Origin: Asterochloris sp. CNOR1
Taxonomy: Eukaryota > Chlorophyta > Trebouxiophyceae > Trebouxiales > Trebouxiaceae
Direction: 5' to 3'
DNA: 64,000 nt
Assembly: GCA_963969365.1 (NCBI GenBank)
Contig: OZ017749.1
Location: 1,178,001 to 1,242,000 of the forward strand
The notes below the pieces were generated by a model. That model searched no databases. It was not told the origin of the DNA and saw nothing but the letters and a program-made list of their open reading frames with translations. The position numbers and the translations under genes are program-made. This document shows, piece after piece, positions 11,484-27,958 of the stretch (positions are counted from its first letter, which is position 1; every line of letters begins with the position of its first letter).

Positions 11484-11976
11484 GTTGCTCTGGTGTAGCA
11501 GATCAGTAAACCTGCAGGCACAAATGAGAGGTGGTTGCTTGACAGCAAGCAGCAAGATGCTGATGCAGCTCCAAGGTGCTGTTTGCAGACAGGGTTTGCA
11601 TAGGTCTGGAAGCATTGGGGACCACAGACTGGCTGCCTTACCTGATCAAGCATACACTTGCTTCAGGAGGAGTCTCGAGAGCTGTACTGCCTAACTTCCT
11701 TTCTTGGCATATTCAAAGGGCAAAGCCATTTCATTGCTTCGGGGGCATGCCTTACATGATCATCTGTCTTTCAATGCACTGACTGTCTACTGGCAGAGCT
11801 GCAACGTGAATGGCTGGCTAGAGGACAGCAAGGAGTTGATTTGCATCAGAGTATGGACACCAGAAGGCTGTCAGTCAGTCTGTGGACCTTGGACGTCAAC
11901 ACTACAATGCAAGCCAGACAGTCTAGTGCTTAACAGTGCTGTGGGTTACCAAAAATTGGCTGGGGTACCACTTGGC
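11484..11976 (-). promoter_or_regulatory. leader and promoter region of metallothionein-like gene
   Basis: On the minus strand a strong donor (CAG|GTAAGG, exon edge 11642) and a strong acceptor (TGCCTGCAG, exon edge 11511) outline a 130-base intron in the 5' leader. Joining the edges makes a six-codon upstream frame (MLDQVY then stop) shortly before the main ATG. This could tune translation, but that is inference. I did not recognise a metal-response element. Confidence 0.4.
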
Positions 11977-14345
11977 TTAGAAGCCAGGGCGGGCAGTTCC
12001 TTTTGCTGGAGGGCTGTATGCTGCCTGACTGCTGCTATGCTGGTCAAGGTGAGCCAGCTCTTCCTCCAGATCATCGATGTCCTGCAAATCCAGATCTCCC
12101 GCAGGGTCCCATGCCTGCAGTCAACATTTTCGAGCTGCAGGCACAGTTTCACCAGCCAGTGTGTCAGCATGTGGGCACATGGCGGGATGCAAGATGGTGT
12201 GTGCAGGAACAAGCCAGTCCACCCTCAGGGAGCTAGCGGCTTCAAGATCGCAGTTAGCAACCCCACCTGGACATCAATTCTGGACCATCTGGCCCCTCAC
12301 AAAATTCACTGCAACGACGTCCCCATGGCACCCAAACCAGCAGCCCTCCCCTGCACCTGGACGAGTCCGCTGTGGCAGCCATGCAGATCAAGGTCCCAGC
12401 TTGCTGGTATATCTCCCCAGCAAGCGTGGTGCAGACGTCCCCTCACCTGCTCTGCTCCCCTGGGCGCAGCAGCAGTGCCAATGCGCGGTCCTGCCTCCAC
12501 GCCCTCCAGATCCAGCTCATCTGCCAGAGCCAGCACGTCTTTCTGCTCCCAGGCATCGGGCCCCAACATGAGAGCCCCTCGGGGCGCCATTGGTCCCTCC
12601 CCCCAACCCCCAGCCCTGGCAGGGGTTGGCATGTCCCCTGCCCGTGCTGCGGCGGGCTGCGCCTGGCTGGGGCGGTGCACAGGGCGCGTGGGCACCCGCC
12701 CTGCCTGCACAGCCACAGCCAGCAGTCTAAAGTCATCCCTGACAGCTCCCCACTGTGCCTGGCACCACCTGACTGCACGTGCAGGCTGCGTACTGCAGGG
12801 CTGGTGCTTCAGGCAACTGCAGTTGGCTGAGTCTGCAAACTGCAGCAGGCAGGATCATCCCTGCCAGTACCTGGCTGTGCCTGGCTGAGCAGTGGTCATT
12901 CACTGTCCAGCAGGGCAGAGCTTGGGGTGCCAGTCGTGCTGCAGGGTGAGGACGCTGCTGCAGCCCCATAGCATGCCACAAGCCCTGTCAGACAGCCTAC
13001 AGTGGCCAGCCCGCCCACATCTGCACAGCAATAAAGCCAGGGCCAGTGAGGCATGCAAGCTGCAAGCTGCCCGCATGATTGCAGCACACTGCCAATATGT
13101 GCCTGACTGCACCAGGGCCAGGCTGTCCTGCTGTCCTTTATGCAGCCCAAGCAATGCCTCTGAGCTGTCCCAGGACAGCACAAATCCATGCAGCTCTGCT
13201 CACGTGCCCGATCTCGTCCAGCACCAACACCTCGTCATGCCCCGGCCCAGAGGGCGTCAGTCTCAGCTGCGCTCCAAAGCTGGCCACAGCTGGTGCTGAG
13301 CCGCCAGGGACTGCAGCTGCCTGCCTTTTGGAGGTGGGGCTGTCTGCACTGCCCAGGGCATAAGTGGACTGCAGCTGCTGCCAGGGGTGCACCTCTGCAT
13401 CGCCACCCTCAGCCTCTGCTGCTGAGGGCATGTCTGTAGGCGGCCTGCAGAGGAGTGCCGTGGGGTGCAGCAGCCACCATGAAAAAGAAAGTATGACCAG
13501 GTCTGCATGCGAATTGGATTTCAAGCTCTATCCTGCCGTCGGGCAGGTTGTAATGCCAGTGGAGCATCTGTCAAGCGCCATTTGCAAACAGGTGTCAGTC
13601 ACGAATGCCACAGCCAGGCATAGACTCACCTGCTGTCTGACTCCTGCTGCCTGGCACTGGGCTCAAGCTGAGGATCCCAAGACGCAGCAGGGGGCGGCTG
13701 CTGCTGCAGCCTTAAAGCATTGCTGGTCTGTGTGGCACACCCATGAGAGTCAGTGACACCAGATGGCTGTCAGAGCTGGCACCTGTCCAGTGCGCCAGAC
13801 GACAACTTGCAGCAAGGCAAGCACTGCTGGCACTCGTTGCCTGCACAAGTCTGCCTGCACAGGTCGCCCACCTGTGACACAGCTGACGGTATCTGACTGG
13901 TCAAAGTAGCAGGCTTTGCAGGGGTGGCAGGCGTTCTGGGTGTGATGCGCCCCTCACTCTCATCCTCGCTGCTGCTGCCCCCTTGCAGTGGCTGCACCTG
14001 CACTGGGGAGGGCAGGAGTGAGCGGCGTCCTGCTGACACAGGCCACATGTAGACGCTGGTGCAGACAGGACTGCTGACCTGTGTTCCCGGCTGCTTTGTT
14101 CTGGTTTGGGCTGGTTGTGCTGCCCAGGCTGTGCCCACAGACTGTACATGGTCTTGCTGTTGTGCATGAGGCATACATGGGGGGGACAGAGCTGAGGTCT
14201 GCTGCTGTGGGGGTGCGCTTGCAGAGGTGGCTTGTATTGGCAAGGCTGCTGCAGGCACTTTAGGTGGCCTGCACACAGACAGGGAGTAAGTTTTGTGTGG
14301 CACATTGCATGAAGCTGAAATCTACCAATCAGCAAAAGCAACATT
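11977..14345 (-). CDS. unrecognised low-complexity acidic protein, multi-exon
   Basis: I do not recognise this gene. On the minus strand, open segments bounded by good splice sites run from about 14267 down. They are a Gln/Pro/Ala-rich exon (14267 to about 14085), a Ser/Asp/Glu segment (GGSSSEDESEGRITP, about 14020-13870), an exon near 13440-13210 containing FGAQLRLTPSG and HDEVLVLDEIGH, one near 12700-12445 containing LMLGPDAWEQKDVLALADE, and a last exon from about 12116. The last exon is acidic (DLDLQDIDDLEEELAHLDQ) and ends at 11977. The first exon and start codon are uncertain (above 14300). The composition suggests a mostly disordered nuclear or scaffold protein, but no domain supports a function. 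It runs head-to-tail with the metallothionein-like gene. Confidence 0.4.
12045..12420 (-). repeat. echo of the last exon's acceptor in the unrecognised gene
   Basis: On the minus strand, near 12380-12413, an AG followed by a sequence reading SWDLDLHG resembles the true last-exon start near 12116, which reads AWDPAGDLDLQD. The copy is gapped relative to the exon. Confidence 0.45.
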
Positions 14346-14440
14346 CACGGCCACATCTGTATCGGCCTGGTAGTGCTGTGATAAACTCACAGACTGTCTG
14401 CATCAACAACATACTTCTGGGCATCATTGCCTTCCACTAG

Positions 14441-15132
14441 AGGTCCAGGCCTTGGAAGACCACTGTCGTGTGCAGCAGTGGAAGCCCCGCAGCCCATCAG
14501 AGCTAGAAAACTACGCGAAGAAGGCAAGTATCACAACACTTTGACAGCATGCAGCAACAGGCCCTGACCCATCAGAAAGGCTTGCCACCTAGAAATGCTG
14601 GCCTACGCAGGAGACAGATCCGCCATGCCCGTGCCACATTGCGTTGCTGTGGGAAGTGTAGTGAGACTCAAGTGCATCATTCGAAGCTGGTGGGGATACT
14701 GCTGAAATGCATCTGCTGGTTGCAAGAAGCCCTGCTGTCATGGAATCATGCTTTTACTGCAGGCAGCAACAGATGAAGCTGCGTCTTCAGCTGGTGTAAG
14801 GTCAGTGTGGGACAGCTCTCTTGAATGTACTGCAGAACCAGTTGTTATTTGCTGTCACATGTCGCTGCAGGGTGGCTGTTTCAATGCTGAAGGGCTACAA
14901 GCAGCTGATATCACCCATCTTGCCCAATGTATGTCGCTTTGTCCCTACCTGCTCCTCTTACTCAGTGGAGGCTTATGAAAAGCATGGGGTGGGACGGGGA
15001 ACCATGCTGACAGCATGGCGCTTGCTGCGCTGCAACCCCCTAAATCCCAAGTGGGGCTATGACCCTGTGCGCTGGCCGCCTGTAGGCCTCGAGTGGGCCT
15101 GGGGCCAGCCACCGCACCGTGATCCCAGATGA
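14441..15132 (+). CDS. yidD: YidD-like membrane insertion factor, plastid type (5' end missing)
   Basis: The last exon (14871-15132) encodes a complete YidD/UPF0161 domain: GYKQLISPILPNVCRFVPTC, then SSYSVEAYEKHG and LLRCNPLNPKWGYDPV. These contain the conserved Cys and the C-terminal GYDPV signature. In bacteria YidD assists YidC in inserting membrane proteins; in algae and plants the nuclear gene is inferred to act in the plastid. Two upstream exons fit in phase: 14441-14523 (ending SELENYAKK) and 14763-14800. The intron between them needs a GC donor (AAG|GCAAGT). The transit peptide and start codon are further upstream and not identified; a strong donor lies near 14287. A bacterial contaminant is unlikely because the gene is spliced. 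Confidence 0.92.
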
Positions 15133-15300
15133 CATGTTCCACCTCCGCCGTGTGATGCATTTCATGATCTTCTGGCTCATTGTCCACGCTCTTGTTCCGC
15201 ATAATCAATGAGCTGGGTCAGCCTGATGAAGGAGCTGCCTGACGCTTGCCCCGCCATGAATTGACAACTGATCAGTGTCTGCAGACTTCACTAGTTGCAC

Positions 15301-16602
15301 TCAGACCTCTGAGTCACTGCTGTCGTCGCTGATCCCTAGAGCAGCTGCCATTCTCGTAGCTATGTCAGCAGCTGCCTGGTGCCGCTGGCTGTCAGGAAGC
15401 CGCTGAATGCGTTCTCTGGCACCTGTAAATCACCAAGAGCACTGTGACCTGCCGCAACCAAGGTCTAGGAGTGCAGTGATCGTGTGTGTTTTGCAAGTAG
15501 TGGCCTCTCGAGCAGTCTGCATACATCAGGCAAGCATGGCTCACCTGCAAGCTCCTTGAACATGCTCTCATACTGCTCCATTTCCTTCTCCTCAAGTGTC
15601 AGGCTGCTGGGCTCCTCAGGCATATGCAGCCCGGGTGGGTGCGCAGGCTGGGCGGTATCAGGCTGTGCCTGCGCGATGCTGTCCTGCTCCTGCCTGGCGC
15701 TGGGCAATGCACTCGCCAGCTCTGCTGTGTGCAGGCCATTGCGGTTGGCAAGCCCGTCATCATTAAGCAGCCCTCCGTGGCCTGCATCCTGGCTGCTGTT
15801 GTCTGCGCCGCCTGAAGCCTGCCCTCCTCTGCCATTCTTGAGGGTCAGGCCCGGCCACATGTGGGCCTGGAGAGCCTCTAAGATCCGCTGGATGCCCTGC
15901 GCACTGCCATCCACCACCAACAAGGCGTCTGCCTGAGGGTCAGCGGGGCAGGCCTCGCAGTACTCCCACATGTTTTGCAGGCACCACTGCTGGGAGGCCT
16001 GGAGCCAGGCTGGCCGGCTGCTGGAGGTGCACTGGTCCACCTGCAGCAGTCCCTTACAGTCACGCCAGACTGCAGACTAGCTGGAGAAGAGGGCTGGCAT
16101 GACATAGCTTTACCAGCTACAAAGCTTGTTGCAGGTCAGCAGGACGTGCTAGCAGGGGTGCATTTGCTTTGCCAATGACACTGCAACCTGACCCCTTGCC
16201 TTCTGCTGACTAGAAGGTGGGCCTCCTTGGCACTGACGTATGCTGTACCTTGCCAGCGATGCAAAGCCGCACTTCTGCCGCGGCAGGGTCATTCTGCTCT
16301 GCCCAGCCTTGAACAGCTGTAAAGGAGGCCTGCTGCGTGGCATCAAACACCAGGACAATGCCCTGTGCAGCATCTAGTTGGCTCTGCTGCACTGTGTCCA
16401 GGGTGCAGGTCTGGATGGTGACGTCAGCTGAGTAATACTTGTTGTTCAGTTTAAGTGTGGAGCTTCCCGCCGCAGCTGGGCGGGAGGGGTGAATCAGCCT
16501 GGCCAGCAGTGTCTGCTTGCCAGCCCCTGCTGGCCCAAGGATGAGGATCAAGGCATCTGCAGGTGTCATTGCCACCATGATGCCAAGGATCTGCAGCACC
16601 AT
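15301..16602 (-). CDS. AAGAB: alpha/gamma-adaptin-binding protein p34 (AAGAB-like)
   Basis: Exons 16249-16602, 15545-16040 and 15301-15422 join in phase to 323 residues, close to the animal p34 (about 315). The N-terminal half is a degenerate small-GTPase fold: P-loop LGPAGAGKQTLL, then NKYYSADVTIQTC, IVLVFDATQQASF and RLCIAGK. The second exon holds PAWLQASQQWCLQN, an acidic low-complexity linker and the EQYESMFKELAG helix. The last exon gives RERIQRLPDSQRHQAAADIA, matching the p34 C-terminal dimerising helix. In animals p34 is a chaperone that holds AP-1 and AP-2 subunits during assembly of clathrin adaptors; the same role in the alga is inferred. The start is the first ATG; an internal Met nine or twelve residues later is also possible. 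The gene follows the BSD gene head-to-tail. Confidence 0.8.
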
Positions 16603-17010
16603 GTGCTATGTTGTCAGCTCTAGGCAATACTTTGCATCAGCTTGGTCTGCACAGAAGTCCCTCACCCTTGTCTCGTCTCAACTGTACCAATTATACCAAT
16701 TATCTTTTACCGTTACCAAATACACCATTATTGACTTATAACTTCACAGGATATGGTACCTCTGGTCAAAAGCAACGTGCTTAAGCCATGAATAGCTTTG
16801 TTGATTCATAAGATGCGTACAGGATACAGCTGCAGATCTCATCAGTGTCAGGATGTGGTGAGCGATTTGAAGAACAGGCCATGACTTGATGTACAACAGC
16901 AGTCTACAGTGAACATGGATGTATGCAGCCCTTGGTGGCAGTCTGCAGGTCTTGGTGACAAAAGGCGGGAGAACTCTAGCTTGTTGGGTGGCAGTGGCAG
17001 AAGCCAGGGG
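16603..17010. other. intergenic, AT-rich, between BSD gene and AAGAB-like gene
   Basis: No coding signal. The central part (about 16670-16760) is the most AT-rich stretch noticed in the window and contains a direct repeat of ACCAATTAT. It is likely the promoter of the AAGAB-like gene plus the 3' UTR of the BSD gene. No minus-strand TGTAA was found. Confidence 0.6.
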
Positions 17011-20000
17011 TCAGTCCCACTCGCCCCAGTTCTCGTCGACGTCCGTGTCACCCCCCTCGCCCCCAGCCTCCTCATCATCCACGTCTGCCAAGTCATCGAT
17101 GTCATCTGTGCTGGACGCAGCTTCTACACGCACCGCAGACGGTGCTGGCACCGCTGGCTGGACAACTGCTGGGGCTCCTGGGCCAGGGCCCTGCTGCTTG
17201 CCCCCCTCGCTGGAAGCCTCCTGCGGGGCCTTGGCCTGCCTGGGACTTGTCACCACCTGCCAGTGCTCGCCGCTGCCACTGTCGCTGCGCGCCGTAGGGG
17301 CCTCTGAGCCAGTGGACTGAGCCGGGCCTGAATGGTGCAAAGAGGAATATTAACGCTTGGCATGAGATGGTGGGTAGGCAGCTGCTGGAATCCAGACAAG
17401 GAGCCTGCATCAGGGCTGGGCTGTTTTGTTGCAGCTGCCCGGCCGCAGGACCAACATCAGACCCTGGGCACCTTTAGCACCTGCACAGACAGGAGTTTTG
17501 CTGACCTGCGCCTCCAGTGCTGGGCCTATTGGCAGCCTGGTCGGCTTCAGCGTCTGGCTGCGCGCCTCCATTGCTCGCTTTGTCAGCCGCGCTGCTCCCC
17601 TCAGGGTGTGGATGTGCGCCTACAGCAGGCTGGACCTCTAGCCCAGCATCGACCTGGCTGGTCACAGGCTGAGCAGCGTGTTCATCTGCCTGCTGTGTCT
17701 GGCCGCCTCCAGGGCCAGCAGACCCTGCCACAATGTCCTGCTCAGCAGTTGGCACTACCGCTCCCTCCTTGGAGTACGCGTGCTGCTTGCCAGAGCTGGG
17801 GGCAGCAGCAGCAGCTGCAACGTCCTCAGCCTCAGCAGCCGCTGCGACATCCTCAACCTCAGCAGCTAGCGAGGCTGCTTTGCCATCGTCCTCAGGCACA
17901 GCCTGATCCTCAGGACCATCCTCTTTGTTGCTAAGCAGGTGGTCATCGTCCTCCCAACCCAACTCCTCCTCGGCAGGCATGGTGGCACGCTGCGCAACCT
18001 GCAGCAAAGTGGCGCAGTTGTGCAAGGAGTAGCTGATGCCACCTGGCCAGACCCCTGCGTTGCCTGTGGGCTGTAATGCTTGCCAATGCCAGCCAAGGCC
18101 AAGCCCAACATCCCACAGCGTTGCCGGTCCTGTAAAGCACAGATCTTGTCAATGCATGGCATGGCCAAGACCACGCAGACCTGCCCTGCATGATTCCAGG
18201 CAAGTGAGCACTTTGGGCACATGCCGCTGCTCGACTGCAGCCTGGACCCCGTGTGCACGCTGACTGCACCACAGGATAGCCCAGAACACAGGTTTCAAAT
18301 CCCAGGCATAGTCCTACCACCCACCTGCAGGCGCTGCTTATGCTTGGCCTGCAGCTGGTGCAGCTGGTAAAAGTAGCGCGTCCAAAAGGTCTCAAAGTCC
18401 ACGATGACCGGCACGATGCGTGACTGCAGCTCAGCCATGAAGGCATTGCTCTGCACCAGGGCATCAATGTCCGGCTGCTTGGCTGTCAGGTCAAAGCCTT
18501 GTAGCCAGGCCGCAAACTCCTCAGAGTCCTGCACAGCCACCAAAATGGGACATCACGTCATGTTTTATTCAACCTACAGCCTGCCAGGTGGAAGCTGGGC
18601 AGGAATAGGCAGCAGATTGGGAGGGCATTTCACCGATGGACTGGGGACCATGGCCGCTTGATGCATACAGCAGACATACATGACAGGTGCTGGCACACAC
18701 AGAGACCTGGGAGAGGTTTGCAGTGCACTGGCCGCGAAGCTGCAATAGCGCGGGCGTGATCTGCTGCCAGCAGAACTCGCCACAGCACTCAGGCAGGGCT
18801 GAGATGATGGTTTCCAGCAAAAGGGCTGCCGGCAGCCTATAGAACGTTGAGGAAACACAGGAGCTTGCCTGTGGCTCATCGCAGTATGTTGCACTGTCGC
18901 GCTGCATGCTGCCAATCTCAGCTTCCAGACGGCTGTACCGCGCTGTGCTAGTGCCCTTGCTGCTGCTGCCTGCACTGCGGTGCCGCACACCCGGCTTGCT
19001 TGTGCCCTCAGAGAGCTCCTCTTGGATAGCCTCCTTCACCTGCAGCGCAATCAAATGCACTAGCTCAGGTATTGTCTAGAAGGCAGACTGCTGTAGATGT
19101 CAGGCACCAATGCAGTCCACTGTGTTGCATTGTGCTGAAGACGAGCTCAGCCCAAAGAAGACAGCGTCTGTCATGACCTCCTGCAGGCATTGCCATCTTA
19201 AGCGTAAGACCTCTGCAGCACTGCATATAGCCAGTGCTTGCTAGGTCCCCCACCACCTGTGCATGAGCAAGGCAAACCTGACAAGCCCCCAGATACCTCA
19301 CCCGCCACAGAGTTCTGGGCACCTCACCAGGAAGCTGCTGAGGAGCAGACATGCTGCTGCCTGTAGCAGCTGCTCTGAGAGACTGCAAGCAACTGCGCTG
19401 CTGCCAGTCACAGCCAAGACGCCTGCCAGATCATTTCCCCAGATGCTGTGCTGCTGTGCCCAGTGTCGGCAACACAGCTGTGGTGTAAGGCTCAAGAGTG
19501 TGCCCACCTGGTCAAACACCTCAGAGGTGGAGGCCACCACGCTGCGGCCAAAGGCACCAAAGCGGCTGCCCATGGTGCTCACCCGGTGAGCCACCTCCTT
19601 GCTGCGGGCCTGCAGCTGCGGCACAGCTGCCTGGGCCTGCACCCAGAGAGATGCAGCACATCAGCATGCCTGCAGCTCCACCCAGGCAGGGACGCTGCGT
19701 CCCCTGGCAGTACCAGGCTGCTGCATGCAGCGCAGAGCACATTGTGCCAAGACGCTTTCAGCGCAGCAGACGACAGTCTGTCAGCTGCTGCCAGTCCAGG
19801 CTCTGCTGGGAAACAAGGGGGAGGGGGGGGGAGGGAGCTGTGCAGCCTCCATGCTTATGTGTGTCCAGCCTGGTGCTCCAGGTCGGCAGGCAGCTTGCCA
19901 GCTGAAGACACTTGTTCCATCATTGGTATGAGATGGAGAGCATGCGTGGCAGATCTGAACGGTCACTGCCCTGACATGTAGCTCACGTCTCGCGGCAGGG

Positions 20001-20463
20001 CTTCTCTGGCCTTGTCCACGTGCTTGGCTGCAGTCTGTCCCTCATCGATGGCACCCTTGCCAAAGGCTTCCAGCTCAGCGCGCCAGTCGGTGCTCTGGAT
20101 GCCAGCAGCAATGTCTGCTGTGTTCTTCTTCAGGGACTCGGCCAGGGAGCTGGCCATGCCCCAGACATTGAAGGCAGGCTTGGCATCACTTGCCTCATGC
20201 ATCCTGCAATGCCCTTCTGGATGCTCAGAAGGTTCCACCTGATTGCACTGTCCAAGCACAGCACAGCAGATCCACTGCACCTGGAACTGGCTGTCTTGTC
20301 ACCAGGGAGAGCAGTGGAGCGTTCTGGATCCTTGTCCTGCAGCACATCAATCATTGGCAATTGAGTGTGCTCTGACCTGCACCTGGTGGACATCAAGCAG
20401 GCAAAACTACCCCACCTCAACTTCCACAGACCCCTCCAGCGCAGATACTAGCTTGGCAAACAT
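17011..20463 (-). CDS. BSD-domain protein with acidic C-terminal tail
   Basis: Exons 19987-20203, 19508-19636, 18707-19039, 18325-18528, 17506-17998 and 17011-17327 join in phase. The BSD domain lies in the 18325-18528 exon: the diagnostic FETFWTRYFYQLHQL follows IVPVIVDFE, matching the paired Phe/Trp of BSD domains of the SYAP1/BSDC1 kind. Upstream are amphipathic helices (MASSLAESLKKNTADIAAGI; FGAFGRSVVASTSEVFDQ). The fifth exon is Ala/Asp/Glu-rich with an imperfect VEDVAAAA/AEDVAAAA repeat. The tail ends DVDENWGEWD. BSD proteins of this type are linked to membrane traffic and signalling, but the precise role is unknown. The first exon is uncertain: ATG at 20463 (MFAKLVSALEGSVEVE, with a donor near 20410) joins in phase, but the protein could start at the ATG at 20202. 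Confidence 0.83.
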
Positions 20464-21054
20464 GTCTTTTTTAGACAGGGCAAGCTGTTGGGGCTGAGCA
20501 AACAGAGATTGAATTCGAGCTAAGGAGGTTTTCGCATGACCTTAAGGAACTTCCGGGTTGAACAGCAGGAAGAACGTGCCGCTTACAACTGCACCGTGCT
20601 TCAAGCTGTTTGCGGTCCCCCACTGGACAAGCGTGACGGAGGCTACCATTGAGGGACCAGCCTGCATCTCCCAGCATAGGATGATTGTGGGTGTCCATTT
20701 TGACTCGGGAGCTGAGGAAATGAGGTGGGTGACAGCAGTTGTTACCAATGGCAGCATGTGTCAGCTTTGAGGCAAGCAGAGGTGCCTGGGCATTCCCATG
20801 TTCACAGGCCAAGTTCATGTGCACCCTACATGCACTTCATAAATGCGTCAGGCAGCCCCTTTGCCTCCATTGCCTCAGGCTGACTCACAGGCAGCATTGA
20901 TTTTCACTCAACATACCTGGCACAGTCAGTATTGGTGTTCGACACGCAGCAACAAGGGGCCATGCTTTCCAGGGCCCGTGCAGTCCTGATGCAAAGTGTG
21001 GCTGGTACAGCTCCAACAAGGTGCAGCTCACAGGCCTGGCTGCTGCAGGTCACC
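20464..21054. other. divergent intergenic region between BSD gene and DYRK kinase
   Basis: This is likely a shared promoter region. On the minus strand a frame reading RIQSLFAQPQQLALSKKD stays open directly upstream of the proposed BSD start. The BSD protein could therefore begin earlier, or this may be an unspliced leader. Nothing else is recognisable. Confidence 0.5.
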
Positions 21055-26837
<5,783 letters not shown>

Positions 26838-27958
26838 CACATCAGTGTCAAGCCCTGCCTTGCGTACTGAATGCAGCCATGAATCCAGCTGCATCAAGTC
26901 ATGCCCGCTGCTGCTGCATGCCGTGCTTGCATCTCCCTGGTGTTGCCTTGCAGCCCATCGAGTATCAGCCACATGTTCTCTCAGCCCTGCCCACTCTGCA
27001 GCTGGCCTCGGTGTTGCTTCCAAAGCATGCTCTGTTTACACCTTGGAGCCTTGTGCACTGCCAAAGCAGCACAGCACCTCACCCCCACCTGGCTGCCTGC
27101 AGCAAGCGCTGCAAGGCGTAGCTGGCAGCATGGACTCATATAGTGGCGTCTACACCGCCAGGCGACATTATGAGCCGCCGCAGACCTTGGCTAGCATAGT
27201 GGTCCACAACAGCGGAGCTGTCACGCACCGCAGCCAGGCTACTGACAATAGCTTCCTACCAAAAGGCCCCAGGCGCTGCCTGCAATAACCAGTTTCGACA
27301 TCACCAACAGGTTGTGAGTGAGCAGCAGTCGGAAAGCTCTTGATACACGAACATCATGAAGCACTCTTCAACACAAGAGTGTCCTGACCAAGTCCACTGC
27401 TCTCCCTCTTGACGGCACTTCAAAGTTTGTAAACTCCCTCCAAAACAGTTTTTCTTCTGGGTAGGCCATGAAACTCGTTGCCATGAACTCGAAACTGAAT
27501 ATTCACCCTCCTGCCCCGCCTTCTGATGAGCCGGAGACAGGTAGCACGATATTTTCACCTGGTAAGCTACACATGCCACAAGCACCTCTTTGGGTAAAGT
27601 GCCCCAGGGCCTGGCATCCTGACTAGAAGCCCCGTGTATGCAGGCATCCAGACACCTGGACACACTCTGCCCTACACCAGCGGCGTGGACCATCCCTTCA
27701 AGGTTTGCCTCTTTGCATGCAAGCGACCACCGATCTTTCAAGCTGAGAAGGCCCCCTCTGGCTGCAGGAGCAGCCAACCAGGGGCAAGCAAGAACAGAGC
27801 ATGTTGACACCACAGCACCCCACAGCCAAGCAGAAGTGGCTGTGTTGCCTAAGCCCAGAAGAAAAGTAAATGTGCTGCTGGCACTCAGGTAGCACAGTCC
27901 AGAGGGAGGGCAGCACATGAAGATTGGGACTGGTTGAGTTCCAGTTCAGGACCTGAAC
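26838..27958. other. convergent region between DYRK and DZIP1-like genes
   Basis: On the plus strand an open segment after a good acceptor (27109-27288) encodes GSMDSYSGVYTARRHYEPPQ and ends in a stop. It could be an alternative last exon of the kinase. The rest is probably 3' UTR of both genes. A 205-codon minus-strand frame (27301-27918) has no recognisable domain and crosses the kinase poly(A) signal, so I do not call it a gene. Confidence 0.45.
27429..27433 (+). terminator. TGTAA poly(A) signal of the DYRK gene
   Basis: TGTAA lies about 590 bases after the called stop and about 140 bases after the end of the alternative last exon. The usual spacing fits the alternative exon better. Confidence 0.5.

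Noticed and set aside
14821-15132. Bacterial contamination or recent transfer for the YidD-like gene
   Set aside because: The domain is preceded by phased introns, and nuclear plastid-type YidD genes are known in algae and plants.
18850-18880. Possible GC donor (CAG|GCAAGC) in the BSD gene
   Set aside because: The reading frame runs straight through this point into a conserved-looking exon, so no intron is needed.
19805-19835. G-run (about nine Gs within GGGGGA repeats) as a possible structural element
   Set aside because: It lies in a BSD intron. It may form a G-quadruplex but nothing around it suggests a function.
27301-27918. 205-codon minus-strand frame after the DZIP1-like gene
   Set aside because: Composition looks random, no domain is visible,and it crosses the plus-strand poly(A) signal of the kinase.
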